A stretch of 64,000 nucleotides of DNA from NCBI GenBank assembly GCA_015501605.1, contig JADNRZ010000012.1:682001-746000 (forward strand). The letters run 5' to 3'. A program made the position numbers and the translations under genes. This DNA comes from Panaeolus papilionaceus (lineage: Eukaryota; Basidiomycota; Agaricomycetes; Agaricales). Shown here piece by piece: positions 50,293 to 61,308 of the stretch (positions are counted from its first letter, which is position 1; each line of letters begins with the position of its first letter). The notes beneath the pieces were generated by a model. The model did no database searches. It saw only the letters and a program-made list of their open reading frames with translations, and was not told where the DNA came from.

Positions 50293-52019
50293 TCAAAGAC
50301 TTGGATTTGCTCTCTGGACCAACGACTCAAAGTAAGCCTAAATTTGGTGTGTTAGCACCCATAAAATCACGAAAAAAAAGTTTCAAGTGAAACAAACCTG
50401 GAACCACTCTCCCGCAGCCGGAGAATAAGGGAACGAATCCCTAATATCAAATAAAAACCAATCAGCAACCCAAACTCCCAAAATCTCTCGAAACGCAATA
50501 AAAGTATGTATACCCACCCGGAAGTACGCCCCGCCTCAACCCCATCACTCTCCCCCACCCTATTCGCCCACACAATCGCGTCAATAGCCGCATCCGGGGT
50601 TGTCGTGCTCGGACGCAGACCAATGGCGGCTGTTTTGAGGTTACATGTAAGCCCCTTTCCTCCGTTGCCGGATCGGGATTGGTCGACTATGAAGTGCGGT
50701 GGGAAGGATTTGGAGGCGAGGGCGGTGGATAAGGTCTGGTGGGGTTGTGAGTAAGTGGATATGAATGAGTGAGATGATCATGGAGAGGCAATAGGGAGTA
50801 AAACGGAGGGGGGAATGGGAAATGGGAAGAGGAAAAGAAAATGACGGAGGAAATTGGGGTCATAGATGGGGTCGGGACAGAATATTCGAGGGAAAAAAGG
50901 AGAGACGCGACGCAAAAACAAAGAGCAAGACACACCTGGATATATTTCAACTCGCTCGAGTTAGGATTTGAATCGACAGGATCAATACTATACGACTCTA
51001 CAACCAATCTGTCAGAACCCCAAGATGACACAAATAAATCGCAAAAACACACACCAAGCCTATTATATGCGCCAATATTCGTCGCCACTCCCCTCAGCGA
51101 CTTGGGGAAACCAGCGGCCTGATACACTTTCGCAAAAAGGCTCGCAGCTGGAGATAAGTTGGCAGGCCAGCCTAGGACACTTGCGTTGCCGCCGTCGATG
51201 TAGGTGACGATGCTGACTGTGTCGAGTTGTTGAAGGGCGTAGGTGATGGATGTCTGCAAGTAATGGAATGTTAGTGTTATTGAGAGAGATAACACAGTTC
51301 AAACTATGAACAGTATAAACAGACGACGAAGCCGCGCATTTCGCCACGCTGAGAGACACAACGAGGGATGAGAGGGATCTAGGTTCAATCACAGCAACGA
51401 CAGGGACAGTCGGATACTCTGCAACCCCAAAAATATATCAGTAATCCACAAACACCCCGCAATAAATCAGGGAGAACAATAGAAACCCACTCTTCGCAAC
51501 CCCAACAATCACATCCACAAACCTCGCCTTATACCCCTGCACCCCCGCACTATCCAAGTTAAAATCCCCAGGAATCGCATTCAAAGACGCACAATCCCTC
51601 CCAGGCAAATTAAACAACACTATCTGCACAATCGGCGGTCCCTGGGCAGTCGACGGGGTAGAAGCAGCCGCTGCTAGTGCTTTTTCAAATGCAGGGATCT
51701 TATTGACAGAGTCGAGCCATAGGAAGTTGGGTATGTCGGCTACTTTGAGGGCTTTAGCTGAGAGTGCGCTGTTGGTGATGGCGAGTGCACCCTTGGTGGC
51801 TTCTAAGACGTAGTCTGGGAAGCGGTAGACCTAGATAATAGAAGTTAAAACGAGGTTTAGGTGAGACAAGGAAGATATGAGGTAAAATCGAGAGTTACGC
51901 ACAGACCGTCCTGTATACGGGTTTCCTGGATCTGCAAAAACAGAAACAAAAAGACAAGGGATCAGTGCAGATAACAAAATCATCCTAAGTCGTCTTGCTT
52001 CAACGAAAAACTGGTTCAT
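50293..52019 (-). CDS. GH6-family protein (cellobiohydrolase II-like) lacking a catalytic Asp
   Basis: Secreted: a hydrophobic signal peptide (MILLSALIPCLFVSVFA) precedes ADPGNPYTGRS. I use the ATG at 52019; the ATG at 51983 would start directly at the signal core. GH6 landmarks in order: NPYTGR, VADIPNFLWLD, IVLFNLPGRDCAS (signature 1), VVAVIEPRSLSSLV, ALQQLDTVSIVTYIDGGNASVLGWPANLSPAA, GVATNIGAYN, HFIVDQSRSG, DAIVWANRVGESDG, and the C-terminal GEWFQAYFESLVQRANPSL. There is no CBM1 and no Ser/Thr linker. In active GH6 enzymes signature 2 reads VIEPDSL and its Asp is the proton donor; here the codon is AGA (Arg). DAGHAGWLGW is also altered to DGGNASVLGW. It is probably not a normal cellulase and may be a non-catalytic secreted protein. 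Confidence 0.9.
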
Positions 52020-52532
52020 GGTCCTCATATTAACCCCCTGAGGGTACACTCTTATACACCCAGCAAATCCGGTGTTGACCCGACATAATGAAGTTGTGCG
52101 GCCAAACCCTGCCTGATGCCGTCTAAAAACATCCCAATGACTCTATCCTAGTTTTCCGATGAATGTCAACATGTCAACAAGTTGTCTAGCGGTAGAACAT
52201 CGGTAGGGACTAACATCACCTATGACCTTGCGGGTGCATGATAACATCTGAGAAGCTCAAAATTGGGTTTCGCGGGGAAGAAAGGTTAATTATTGTAGAG
52301 GGGTAGAAGCATGGTCCCGTGGACTTGACGTTTGAAAAAGCTTGATTCGATTATAAAGCATGGCGAAAGGTATAGCTATTGAATATTGACAGAATAAAAC
52401 GTCCATGTGGAAGGAAGGGTAAGATAAATATCGAAGATATGCGCAATCTGTCCGAGATATAAAACTCTATACATGAAAAAATCTACGCACACATTCAAGT
52501 CCAATAAATAGACAAAACGATGATGTTTGAGA
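52020..52532. other. Intergenic
   Basis: 513 bp containing the GH6 promoter and the 3' region of the acetyltransferase gene. No gene seen. Confidence 0.5.
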
Positions 52533-53250
52533 TTAGAGACGGGGAGCAACAACGCGTTCCATAGGTGGCGCAGGTGTAGCAACATTGTGGTAACGCGCCA
52601 TCTCGTTCTCCTTCTTCTCAAAGCCGCACTTTTCGTAGAAGGCTATGAAGGAAAGAACAAGAAAAGCATGAGTACACCGTTTCAAAAACAAAGAAAACAA
52701 AAATAAAAGCGACACTCACGGATATTGTGATCACTACAGTTCAAAATTGTCTTGTAGCAACCCGTCTTCTCGCTAATGCCCGTCAAAGCCTGAATGACCC
52801 TCAAACCCAACTTCTTTCCCTGCACATTCTTATCAACTGCAATATCCTCAATGTGGCCAACGCGGCCCAAGTTGCGCGTAAACTTCTGCTCCATGAACAC
52901 CGTTCCCACGCCAACAATGGAATCCGTCTCTTTTGCGACGATGACGATAGTGTAATACGTGTTATTGCATGACCGCAGAACGTCAAATGCGCGCTGGTAT
53001 TGCTCTTCTGTGAGGTTGGGTGTTGAGGTGAGCACAGCGAGAACGCCAAGGTGGTTGCGTTTCAGGTCGCATCGGGCGAGTGGGCGCAACTAGAAAGGAC
53101 CAAACCAAGACTTAGAAGCACGTTTTACACACGACTCTTGGGAGGACATACGTGAAGATCAGAGCCAAGCTGAGCTTGAACGTCGTTTGGAATGAGCTCT
53201 GGGTTGAACAACAGGTCAAGCTGCGAGTCTGGGGTGAAAGCAGAAGGCAT
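52533..53250 (-). CDS. GNA1: Glucosamine-6-phosphate N-acetyltransferase
   Basis: Three exons. Exon 1 (from ATG 53250) gives PSAFTPDSQLDLLFNPELIPNDVQAQLGSDLH. Exon 2 gives LRPLARCDLKRNHLGVLAVLT, the segment from YYTIVIVAKETDSIVGVGTV, then GHIEDIAVDKNVQGKKLGLRVIQ (the acetyl-CoA loop QGKKLG) and LNCSDHNI. The last exon gives PFYEKCGFEKKENEMARY, the hallmark end of Gna1. The enzyme makes N-acetylglucosamine-6-phosphate for UDP-GlcNAc and chitin. An in-frame upstream ATG at 53385 would add a hydrophobic stretch (IALTLGLLPIFLVY), but the family is cytosolic, so I prefer 53250. Confidence 0.92.
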
Positions 53251-53385
53251 ATCGTTATCGGGTTCTAACGCTTGTGGTTGTGCTGGTGGTGGTTTCCTGT
53301 CAACAATAGACAGTCTTCTTGAAGATTTATAGACGAGAAATATCGGCAAAAGTCCTAAAGTCAGTGCAATAAGTATGTGGATCAT

Positions 53386-53717
53386 GAATGTTTTAGAGAG
53401 GAAGCGGTGAAAGCCAGTGTAATGAATGGAGACTCACAGCTTTGGTGCTTGTTGCGATGTGGTTGACACCAACCAGCTAAATCGGGTGGATTTAAATAGT
53501 CTACCGCACAGCCACTGATCTTGACGGGCAGGCTAAGCACCGATCCAATGTTTGCTCTTGTCTGACATAGGGTCCTCGAAGCGGATCACTATTCGAAGCA
53601 GACCTTCTTCTTGCTCATCCCCTTCCGCAAACGCCCAGTCTTTATTTCGGTTGTAGTATTTTACTAGTAAAATCTCCAAAAGAGTGTATTGATACAGTAA
53701 TGCAAGTTTTACAACCG
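53386..53717. other. Intergenic
   Basis: About 330 bp with the GNA1 promoter and the 3' region of the degenerate NLR gene. No gene seen. Confidence 0.45.
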
Positions 53718-55771
53718 TTAATCACTAGCTTGTTTGTTGGCCACCATCTGTTCGTGCTTATCCTCCGCCTCATAATAATCTATGAAACAGGTGGACCTCT
53801 TCCACAGTGACCAGGTTTCCCAGTCGATAAGACGGCCCGTTTTGAGGTCTCTTGTCCCCTCTACAAGTTCACAGGCACCGACACCAAGGAGATAGCTAAA
53901 GTCATTACACCCTGTGATCAAATCATCGTCCAAGTTTTCACCCGAATCATCTGCGCCATTGGGACCAGACTCAATGTTGTTGTATATGTCATGTAACTTT
54001 TTGTGCGTGAGCCACGAATTAGGGATGGAAGAATCAATTAAACACATACGCGCACATAATCGTGGAGTAGGCCAAGGCTTCTCCTTACTTTCCGACCGCC
54101 ATTCCCATATTCTGGAAGGCCAATGCAGTCAGAAGAAGCGTGAAACCAGAGAGGTAGTGCACAAGGATTTGAGGACGAGAATAACGATTGCCGGTGACAT
54201 TCCAAATCGGGAGAGGGAAAATCGAATGCAAATGCGGTGTCCTCCATGACCGAAATGGCATGAGGTGAGAAAAGCCTGCAGGATATTTCCTCCAAAGCCC
54301 AGACTATGTCAGTTGAAATTAGACAGCTTGTCCATATAAAACGGCCTATATTCTCCAGAAGGATTGCTGCTGCAGTCGGGCGCCAATTTTGACCTAATTT
54401 CTTGCTGAGCGTGTCAAAAACGGCTCGAACTTCGATTGGCCACGGCTTTGAAGCCTCTTCCAATGGGTCAAACCTGCAGCAATAAAAGCTAGTTAGTCTA
54501 AGTATCTTTATCAATGATGATGGAAACTCGGTTTAAACACGAATAGCGATATGACGTGGTTGATGCTAAATACGGCTACAGAAGGTGCGAGGGTTGCCCA
54601 CTCGGACGGTGCTTTCTGTTGCATATTTTCGATCTGTAGTGCCTCCTTCTCCGCGTCAGGCAGATAAAGGTCAAGGACATCCATATATTCGTGCCATTTA
54701 TATTCCCAATAATGGTTCTGTAGAAAGTAATGGCCCTTCTTCGAGGCCGAGGTAAGGTCGACAAAGAGCCATGGGTCATTTTCTGTGGATTGCTGAATAC
54801 ATGTATTGACACGCCAAGCGAACAAGTCATCGAGCCCAGCGTCAATAGGAAGCTCGTGGTATGGCAATGTCGTCTGGAGAATGTTCACTCCAGGCATAGA
54901 CATGACGAACAGCTCTGACCTGCTTTATGGTCAATTCGCAAAGTTCCTTGTCAAAGCGGTGAAGGTCGACATAGAACTCTTCTGATCGATGAGGATCTAT
55001 CAAGAACTCCATAAGCGATGCATGATGAAAAGCAAAGGAGAAGGAAGAAGATGGACTGGGACTATCCATAAATTTCATCCCATCAACATCATAACTCATA
55101 ATGGACTGCAGGTCGACAAGAATTTCACGAACAGAATAAGGCAATGATAGAAGGGTTTTGAGGTATCTTCTTGTGTCGACCCCATAAATTCTACCCCAGA
55201 AGGTCGCCGTGACAACTCGGAAGGTTAGGATCTGGTGAAGAAGATGAGGATGTTTGGTTTGCCGCAGGATGTGCAGATATAACCCGTTCAACTATGGCCG
55301 ATCCGTGGATGGGAATAGTATGAAACAGAATAGCCCTAAGTCGATCGCTGGGATTGCCTCGTAGATTCTTGAAATATTTCACAATGGTAGAAGCGTAGAT
55401 AAATTGGCCACAAGCACGTTTGACATTCTCCTCCACGAACTCGGACGATGGCCAGCCTGGTGGAAGGAGGTATATGAACGGGTGTGATTGTTGGATTTCG
55501 GATGCTTCGTCCTTGACAAATACTTCAATGCCATGGTCGCTGTCGCAGTGATCCAGGAGTGAACAGGGGTATGTTGCTGGAAGTTCAGGTGACCACCGTT
55601 GACCAAAAACTTGCTGTTGGGACCAAAATTGCGGGATGTGGATATGGGGTCACTAAAACACATCACAACATCATCACGAACTTGTTCAACGGAAAAAACT
55701 GGAAGGTAACCCACTCGATGCCTCAGGTGCCCTTTCCGCATGACTGTTGAGCGGGAACGATGTGTATCCAT
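53718..55771 (-). pseudogene. NLR-like relic without a NACHT core
   Basis: Several minus-strand exon-like blocks match the downstream half of short NLR proteins. One is LLPPGWPSSEFVEENVKRACGQFIYASTIVKYFKNL (compare HFIYAATLIRYI in NLR-1). Another is FAFHHASLMEFLIDPHRSEEFYVDL (compare FHHRSLVDFLRDSSRSED). Then come EWATLAPSVAVFSINHV, FDPLEEASKPWPIEVRAVFDTL and a C-terminal block ending KHEQMVANKQASD. No Walker A or Walker B could be found upstream (55500-56000). The blocks fall in different frames and I could not prove all the introns. It is most likely a truncated, decaying NLR copy; an expressed C-terminal-only protein is possible. Confidence 0.6.
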
Positions 55772-57077
55772 CGCACAACACTAGGTTCGAAGGAGGTGAG
55801 CCACTTGGTCCAGGGAAGTGACTACAAGATAGGTTATTGGGAATCAAGATCTAGGAATTCATTTATACCTTCTGATGCATTGTTGCTGGTTGTTAAGTCG
55901 TGTGGACGACCCAGCGAGCGATAATCAGAGGGTGTCATGAGCTACCAGTTAAGTATCAAGCAATTTACATGAATAGCTCGTACTGACTGTTGGGTCACGG
56001 TGCTGTAGCACGAATCAGAGGCGGAGTGCATGAGCCACGGAGGAGGGGCTGAGAGCGAAGAGGGACATTGAATGTAGACTAAGACTAGGAGTAAAGGTGA
56101 GCATTACCATCTTTTCATTTGCGTGAATTCGTTCAAACGCGACCCTGCTTATCACTGCCACCAACGTATGCTGGAGAACGTTTCGACTGTTATGGTACTG
56201 ATAAGTAGGAGTCGGAACATCATTCCCTCACGTCCCAAGTTTTGAACTGACTTTGCCAGACTCAGTGCCATAATCAGGAGACTCGACACAAGGTATGCCT
56301 TGGCATTGACAATGCTCTCAGAAGGATGTATAGAAGAACCAGAGTCAGGTTCACCCAGAATATTTTCCGGACACACGCGTTAGCCTCAGGGACACGTTCA
56401 TTCAAGTTCGAAGACGCATGCACAGACTCCGAGTCGAGGTAAAATTGAATGCGAAAAGTTCTGATTCAGGGTGCGCCAACAGACTCGGATATCTCGGATA
56501 TCGAGCTTGCGACCCTCAGGCGTCGACGGATCACTGGGAAGGATTGTGGACACAGCCACAAGTTGAACTTGTCCCTTGTGCCATGTCCGTCATCGTCTTC
56601 CTGACACACACTTATGTTCACCTTCTCATAACCAGAAGTCATCACTGCTTTGAGTAATTTCCAACCAGATATTCCTCCTCACCTCGTTTACTGTCGACCT
56701 GATTCCAGCCTGTGCTTATGGTAATGGTCTTAAGTTCATGTATATATGTCCTTTATCACTGCATCACCAACATTTCCACTGGCAGGCTCAGACGGATATT
56801 CGACAACATTTGGGGTCATGCGAATCTCTGGGAGTCTTCTGGTGGATACGCACCTTCTCTGATCTAAGGCTACAGATGTACCCGAAAGGATAACCTTCAA
56901 TGGGCAGCTGAAATTGCATATTCACAAGGTCACACCCACGCTTGGGGTGCTTGATAATCCTGCAGATGACCAGGCTCCATCTCAATCGTCTCTTTCAACC
57001 TACCCCCACGACAGCCGCAGGCCCAAACTTTTACATTTTACTGCCTACATTGGCTTACTGGAGACGAAGACTCGGAA
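55772..57077. other. Intergenic, no gene recognised
   Basis: About 1.3 kb upstream of both the NLR relic (minus) and the dehalogenase (plus). No Walker A motif or other gene feature seen. Short frames look random. Confidence 0.5.
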
Positions 57078-58364
57078 ATGCATCAGATCAAGGTTCTTGT
57101 GTTTGACGTCTTTGGAACAGTCGTGGACTGGAGGAGTAGTGTTATCTCCCAGCTTCAAGAAGCAGGACAAAAGCATGGTATTTTTCCAGGTACGCTTAAT
57201 ATGTTTGATTACTCTTTTCGTGGCTTTAAGGTCATTCCATATGCAGACAGCACCAATTGGAAGAAATTCGCTGAACAGTGGAGAAGTTCGTATATGAAGA
57301 ATACGTGAGTCGGCTGGCCATGGGCCGGTAATCTCACAAATGTTTGAGAGGCTGACCTCTGCACAGGCGACGAATCGCCATCGCTGGGGGTGGATCATGC
57401 AACGTTGATGTTATGCATCGTGAGGTACGAGATTGAATTTCAATGTGGTCCCATAGAAATAGACTAACAGCCGCGCGGCCAACATTTTCTCTCAGATCCT
57501 CGACGAAATGCTAAATCAACAGGAATGGGCGCATATAGGAAGGGCTTGGGACGAGAATACGAGAGCGGACATTACTCTGGCTTGGCATAGGCTGAAAGGT
57601 ACTTGCGGCCATTATTTGACCCTTGGTAGATCATAACCCCCGAAATGATGTCTAGGATGGCCCGACACTCTGGAGGGATTGCATGAACTCAAGAAAGACT
57701 ACATTTTGGCGACGCTTTCAAATGGGAATGTCAGACTCTTGGTGGATATGGTACGCTGTTTCTGTCGCTTGTTCCCTTAAAACGGTCTTCTAAATGCATC
57801 TTTGGTCAGGCTAAATACGCGGGATTGCCTTGGGATATGATTTTTTCGACAGAATTATTTGATACTTTTAAACCGTGCGTCGTTTCTGTTTCTTCATTTC
57901 CACTTCGTTCGTTCTCCCCGTCGTCGAATATATGTACATTCAAATTGGGTGATATCTTCTCCCTCTCGACGAACCTCGCCCTCTATTCCCCTCTACTCCG
58001 TTTCTCTCCACACTACTCACGCGTTTTCGGTTTCACAGGAACCCAAAAGCCTATCTTGAAACTATGCGTCACCTTGGCGTAACGGATCCGTCTGAGTGCG
58101 CAATGGTTGCAGCACACATTTATGATCTCCGTGCGGCAGCTACCGTGGGGATGGCCACCGTCTACATCCCGCGTCCTGAGGTACTGGATACTTGTCTATT
58201 TATCAAAAACGAATACTGACACAAAACTGCCTGACATTCAGGAGGACAGCGCGGCTGAATTGGGTCAAGGAGGTGTGAAAAGTAAGAAAGACGGTGGAGA
58301 GGTGGATTACATCGTTAAATCTTTTGTTGAACTTGCGAACACGCTGCGGGATGCGTCGGCCTGA
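57078..58364 (+). CDS. 2-haloacid dehalogenase (HAD superfamily, type II)
   Basis: Eight exons (57078-57189, 57247-57304, 57367-57424, 57496-57598, 57656-57750, 57810-57874, 58039-58180, 58242-58364) sum to 756 bases, 251 residues. Motif I is VLVFDVFGTVVDWRSSVI (nucleophile Asp), motif II is ATLSNGN, motif III is the Lys in FKPNPKAYL, and the terminal motif is VAAHIYDLRAAATVGM with its Asp. VDWRSS and AAHxxDLxAA are typical of (S)-2-haloacid dehalogenases, which turn 2-haloacids into hydroxy acids. An insert (GGGSCNVD) sits in the cap region. A halogenase lies 22 kb away, but the housekeeping NAT9 and GNA1 genes separate them, so a link is speculative. Confidence 0.9.
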
Positions 58365-58796
58365 GGCCTGAAGCTTGAGGTGTGAGCAGTAACGAGTAGA
58401 CACGGTCATCTTCTGATGTTCTTCGAAGGCCATGTCCTGAACTATCAACAATCATTCCTTGTCACATTGATCCTAGAACAGCATGCAGTTAAGAATGTTC
58501 ACAGGTTCGATGACCTGTATATTATTCGACTCAAATTATGGAAGTATGATAGGAAACGAAACGATAACCCTTGCTGATGGGAAGATTTTTATGGACTGGG
58601 GTTGCACCAGTTTTGCTCTCTCGTTGGGATAGTGCGTGAACGTGAGCGCACTCCATAGGCAGTTTGATCGCGCCTGATTCATTCGAATCAGATAGTTGTT
58701 CCTCAATAACTCTAATAAGACTATATAGCAAGGTGTGTATTGACACCCTTGGACATTATCCAGGCCCAACAGTGTCACTGCAGGCCCATGAAGGAC

Positions 58797-59034
58797 GGAA
58801 AAACCTCCACTGTATGTGTGAGGTTATTCTGTCTTCCAGGGAGGGTATTTCCGCATTGTCCTTGCTAACATGAAAGGGAGACAAGGGGTGGAAAAACCGC
58901 CATTTAAGTTAAGGTTATTCCACTCAATTTTGGGTTAGGAAAAGGGTTAGGAAATACCTTATGTCTCACTTAAAAAATGGCGGTTTTTCCTAAGCATATT
59001 ATCGAATAACGACCTCATTTTCAGCGGTTTTTCC
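58797..59034. repeat. Four-copy inverted/direct repeat module
   Basis: A unit of roughly 30 bases beginning GGAAAAACC and ending near GGTTATTC occurs forward at 58797-58829 and 58890-58920. It occurs reversed near 58961-58990 and 59004-59034 (GGTTTTTCC). The inner pair (GGAAAAACCGCCATTTAAG and its reverse complement) matches closely and could fold. The layout suggests a foldback or MITE relic. Confidence 0.6.
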
Positions 59035-59347
59035 TTCTGGTAGGTATTTCCGGCCTCACAGAATAATTGTGAATTAAATATTTATTTCTCACCAGTTGGG
59101 TTGGTTACGGAATTTCACACCATGATAATAGATATTTATAAAATATTATTTATTCCGATGTACTACTACAACATAGGATATAGACTACAAAAAAGGGCAT
59201 CTATAAGAGCTGCAGTGAATTAATTAAGGAGGGAGGAGTACACTTGTGAATCAGCATAGAGTAGGGAAAGTTAAGGGTATGGGTGACCCAGACGGGTCAG
59301 GTTGGGTGCGGGTACAGGTGCAGATCAGCCTTGGCATATCCATGAGC

Positions 59348-59479
59348 TTCAAAACTGGCCCAAGAGCGCCCGAAACGGCCTAGAATTGAGCATGATATGC
59401 TCGACATATGAAGCCTTTCGTATGTCGAGCGTATCATGCCTAAATTGTCTGTTTCGGACGTTCTTGGGCTCATTTTGAA
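59348..59479. repeat. Long near-perfect palindrome (hairpin-forming)
   Basis: Left arm from 59348 and right arm to 59479 are imperfect reverse complements with roughly 60-65 bases per arm and only a few bases between them (centre near 59413). The innermost ~25 bases per arm (GCATGATATGCTCGACATATGA and its partner) pair best. The arms also share CCCAAGAGCG and CCGAAAC blocks. RNA from either strand would fold into one long hairpin. Confidence 0.75.
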
Positions 59480-61308
59480 CGGAAAACCCGCAGATACATG
59501 GGTAGGGGACGCCACAGATCGTTCCGAGTCTGAAGGAGACATAGTCAGTGAGAATTATACAGAGAAAAAGGGAGTGACATACTTTGAGCCTTCAAGTTGA
59601 GCTCTACATTGTTGCCGCCTATGTTATGAAGAGGTAATTGAAATGAATAAACTCACAAATCACCCATTTAAGAGAGCTAGTAGCACACTATCACACCTCC
59701 ATACATTTCAAGGAGGAATGGACTTTAAACAGAAGAGTACAGCAGTAGATAGTAGAATGTGAGAGTGGATTAGAGAGAGTGGTTGTAGTACAAGTCGAAG
59801 GGACATGAAGATGGAAGTAATTTCCTTGTTCGAATATAAACCATAGGCACGTGAGTGACATAATGAAGGCAGTTGAAAACTCTCTAAGTCCAATTTTGAC
59901 AACCTATCGTTCACCAATGGATCCAAAACCTCCACCTGCCGTTCGTAAATACCCTTCCTTTCCAAATATGTCCTGCCCTTGTAACATAGCTCAAAACGGC
60001 ACAAGCGGTTTTGTGCTGTCTTATCATACATTAAGGTAATTCACGACCAAATGAGACCCTTGCTCACGACGGTAGCGGAAATGACCTGAATGTAGGAAGG
60101 TATTTACCGTCAAATTTTTCCTACCAGTAGGTTTAACCGTAATCTATGGGCCTATAGTGTGTGGGTCTATGCATCTAGTGTATGTCCTACACATATGAAG
60201 GATTGTCGGCATCCAAGTCTCAGGAACTCAGCTGTCACTTCTTCAAAACAATGCACAACCATTACCTTCGGAGGGCCCAACTTGCCATCTTGAGTTGACA
60301 AAAAGTAGAGACTGCCAAATATCGCTTCATGTCCACTCTCCTTTCAATGATTTCTTTCCATCGACGGAAGATCCCCTCTAGCACTAATCGTGCATTGTAC
60401 GTCAAGAGTCTCCGATATATGTATACACGAACGTTGTTCAGCATAATGGATAAAGGCTAAAATGGTAAAGGGATACAAAAGCCTGGGTCTGTACTGGGTC
60501 CATAATCCTAGTTGCCCTTGGCTCGGATCACTTTTGCGTTTTTGAGGCTTCGGAGGTATCATGATTCATCTGTGAACTTGTGAATGCCAAAGAAAGGAAT
60601 TCAAATGGGCATCAAAAGTAACAGGCCTGGCCGTCCTAAAAGGTGATGGGCAGCTGTCAGCTTGTTCGGTTGTTCGGAGTTTCAATATCTACCGTATGCC
60701 ATATGAACTGCCGAGCGATTCTGGTTTGCAACGAACATGAAAATGTACAGTGTTCCACGCAAACGAGAGCTTGTAAGTGTTCCGCAAAGCTTAAGAATAA
60801 AAAATTCAATGACAGGAGAAATATTGTGGTATTTTGTTGTCCACGGAGTTGCATATCATTCTCCTTGACAGTTTTCCTGCACAGAACTATTCTACATCCA
60901 CTACTGGCTTTCTCCGCGATGGTGGCACACATAACGAGCCTAGCAGACTGAGACTCAGAGAATATTGCAATGACATTGAAGGTATATCGAAGGTGTTGCT
61001 GACACTGTAGTATACAGGGAGACTTGTACACAGTGCACTCTACTTGACACTCGATGTGAGGGGTCGATGCGCGTTTATCATAACGCATTCTAATTAAAGC
61101 TGAACGGAGACAGGATACATACATACAGCAGTTGTCAAAGAGGGGCGAGCACCCATTTACAAAGGCGCTGTGCCGTCCAGCCGAGCAAGGTCTTTAGCAA
61201 ACATCGCAAGGATCGCATGCAATATTATCTTTTTGGGATGATCACACAGAGCCTTAATAGGAAAACACCATACAATTTGAAACCGGTATAATATAAGGGC
61301 AATCGGGG

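Larger units (their letters stand above)
58365..61308. other. Repeat-rich, gene-free region
   Basis: About 2.9 kb with no recognisable protein gene. It contains a cluster of short inverted repeats (58797-59034), an AT-rich stretch around 59080-59230 and a long palindrome (59348-59479). The longest frame, 60657-61124 (minus, 155 codons), has no family features. Confidence 0.55.

Noticed and set aside
57078..58364. Dehalogenase as a cluster member
   Set aside because: NAT9, NLR, GH6 and GNA1 genes separate it from the halogenase; proximity alone is weak.
60657..61124. 155-codon open frame, minus strand
   Set aside because: Cys-rich and repetitive with no start context, introns or family features; in repeat-rich DNA.
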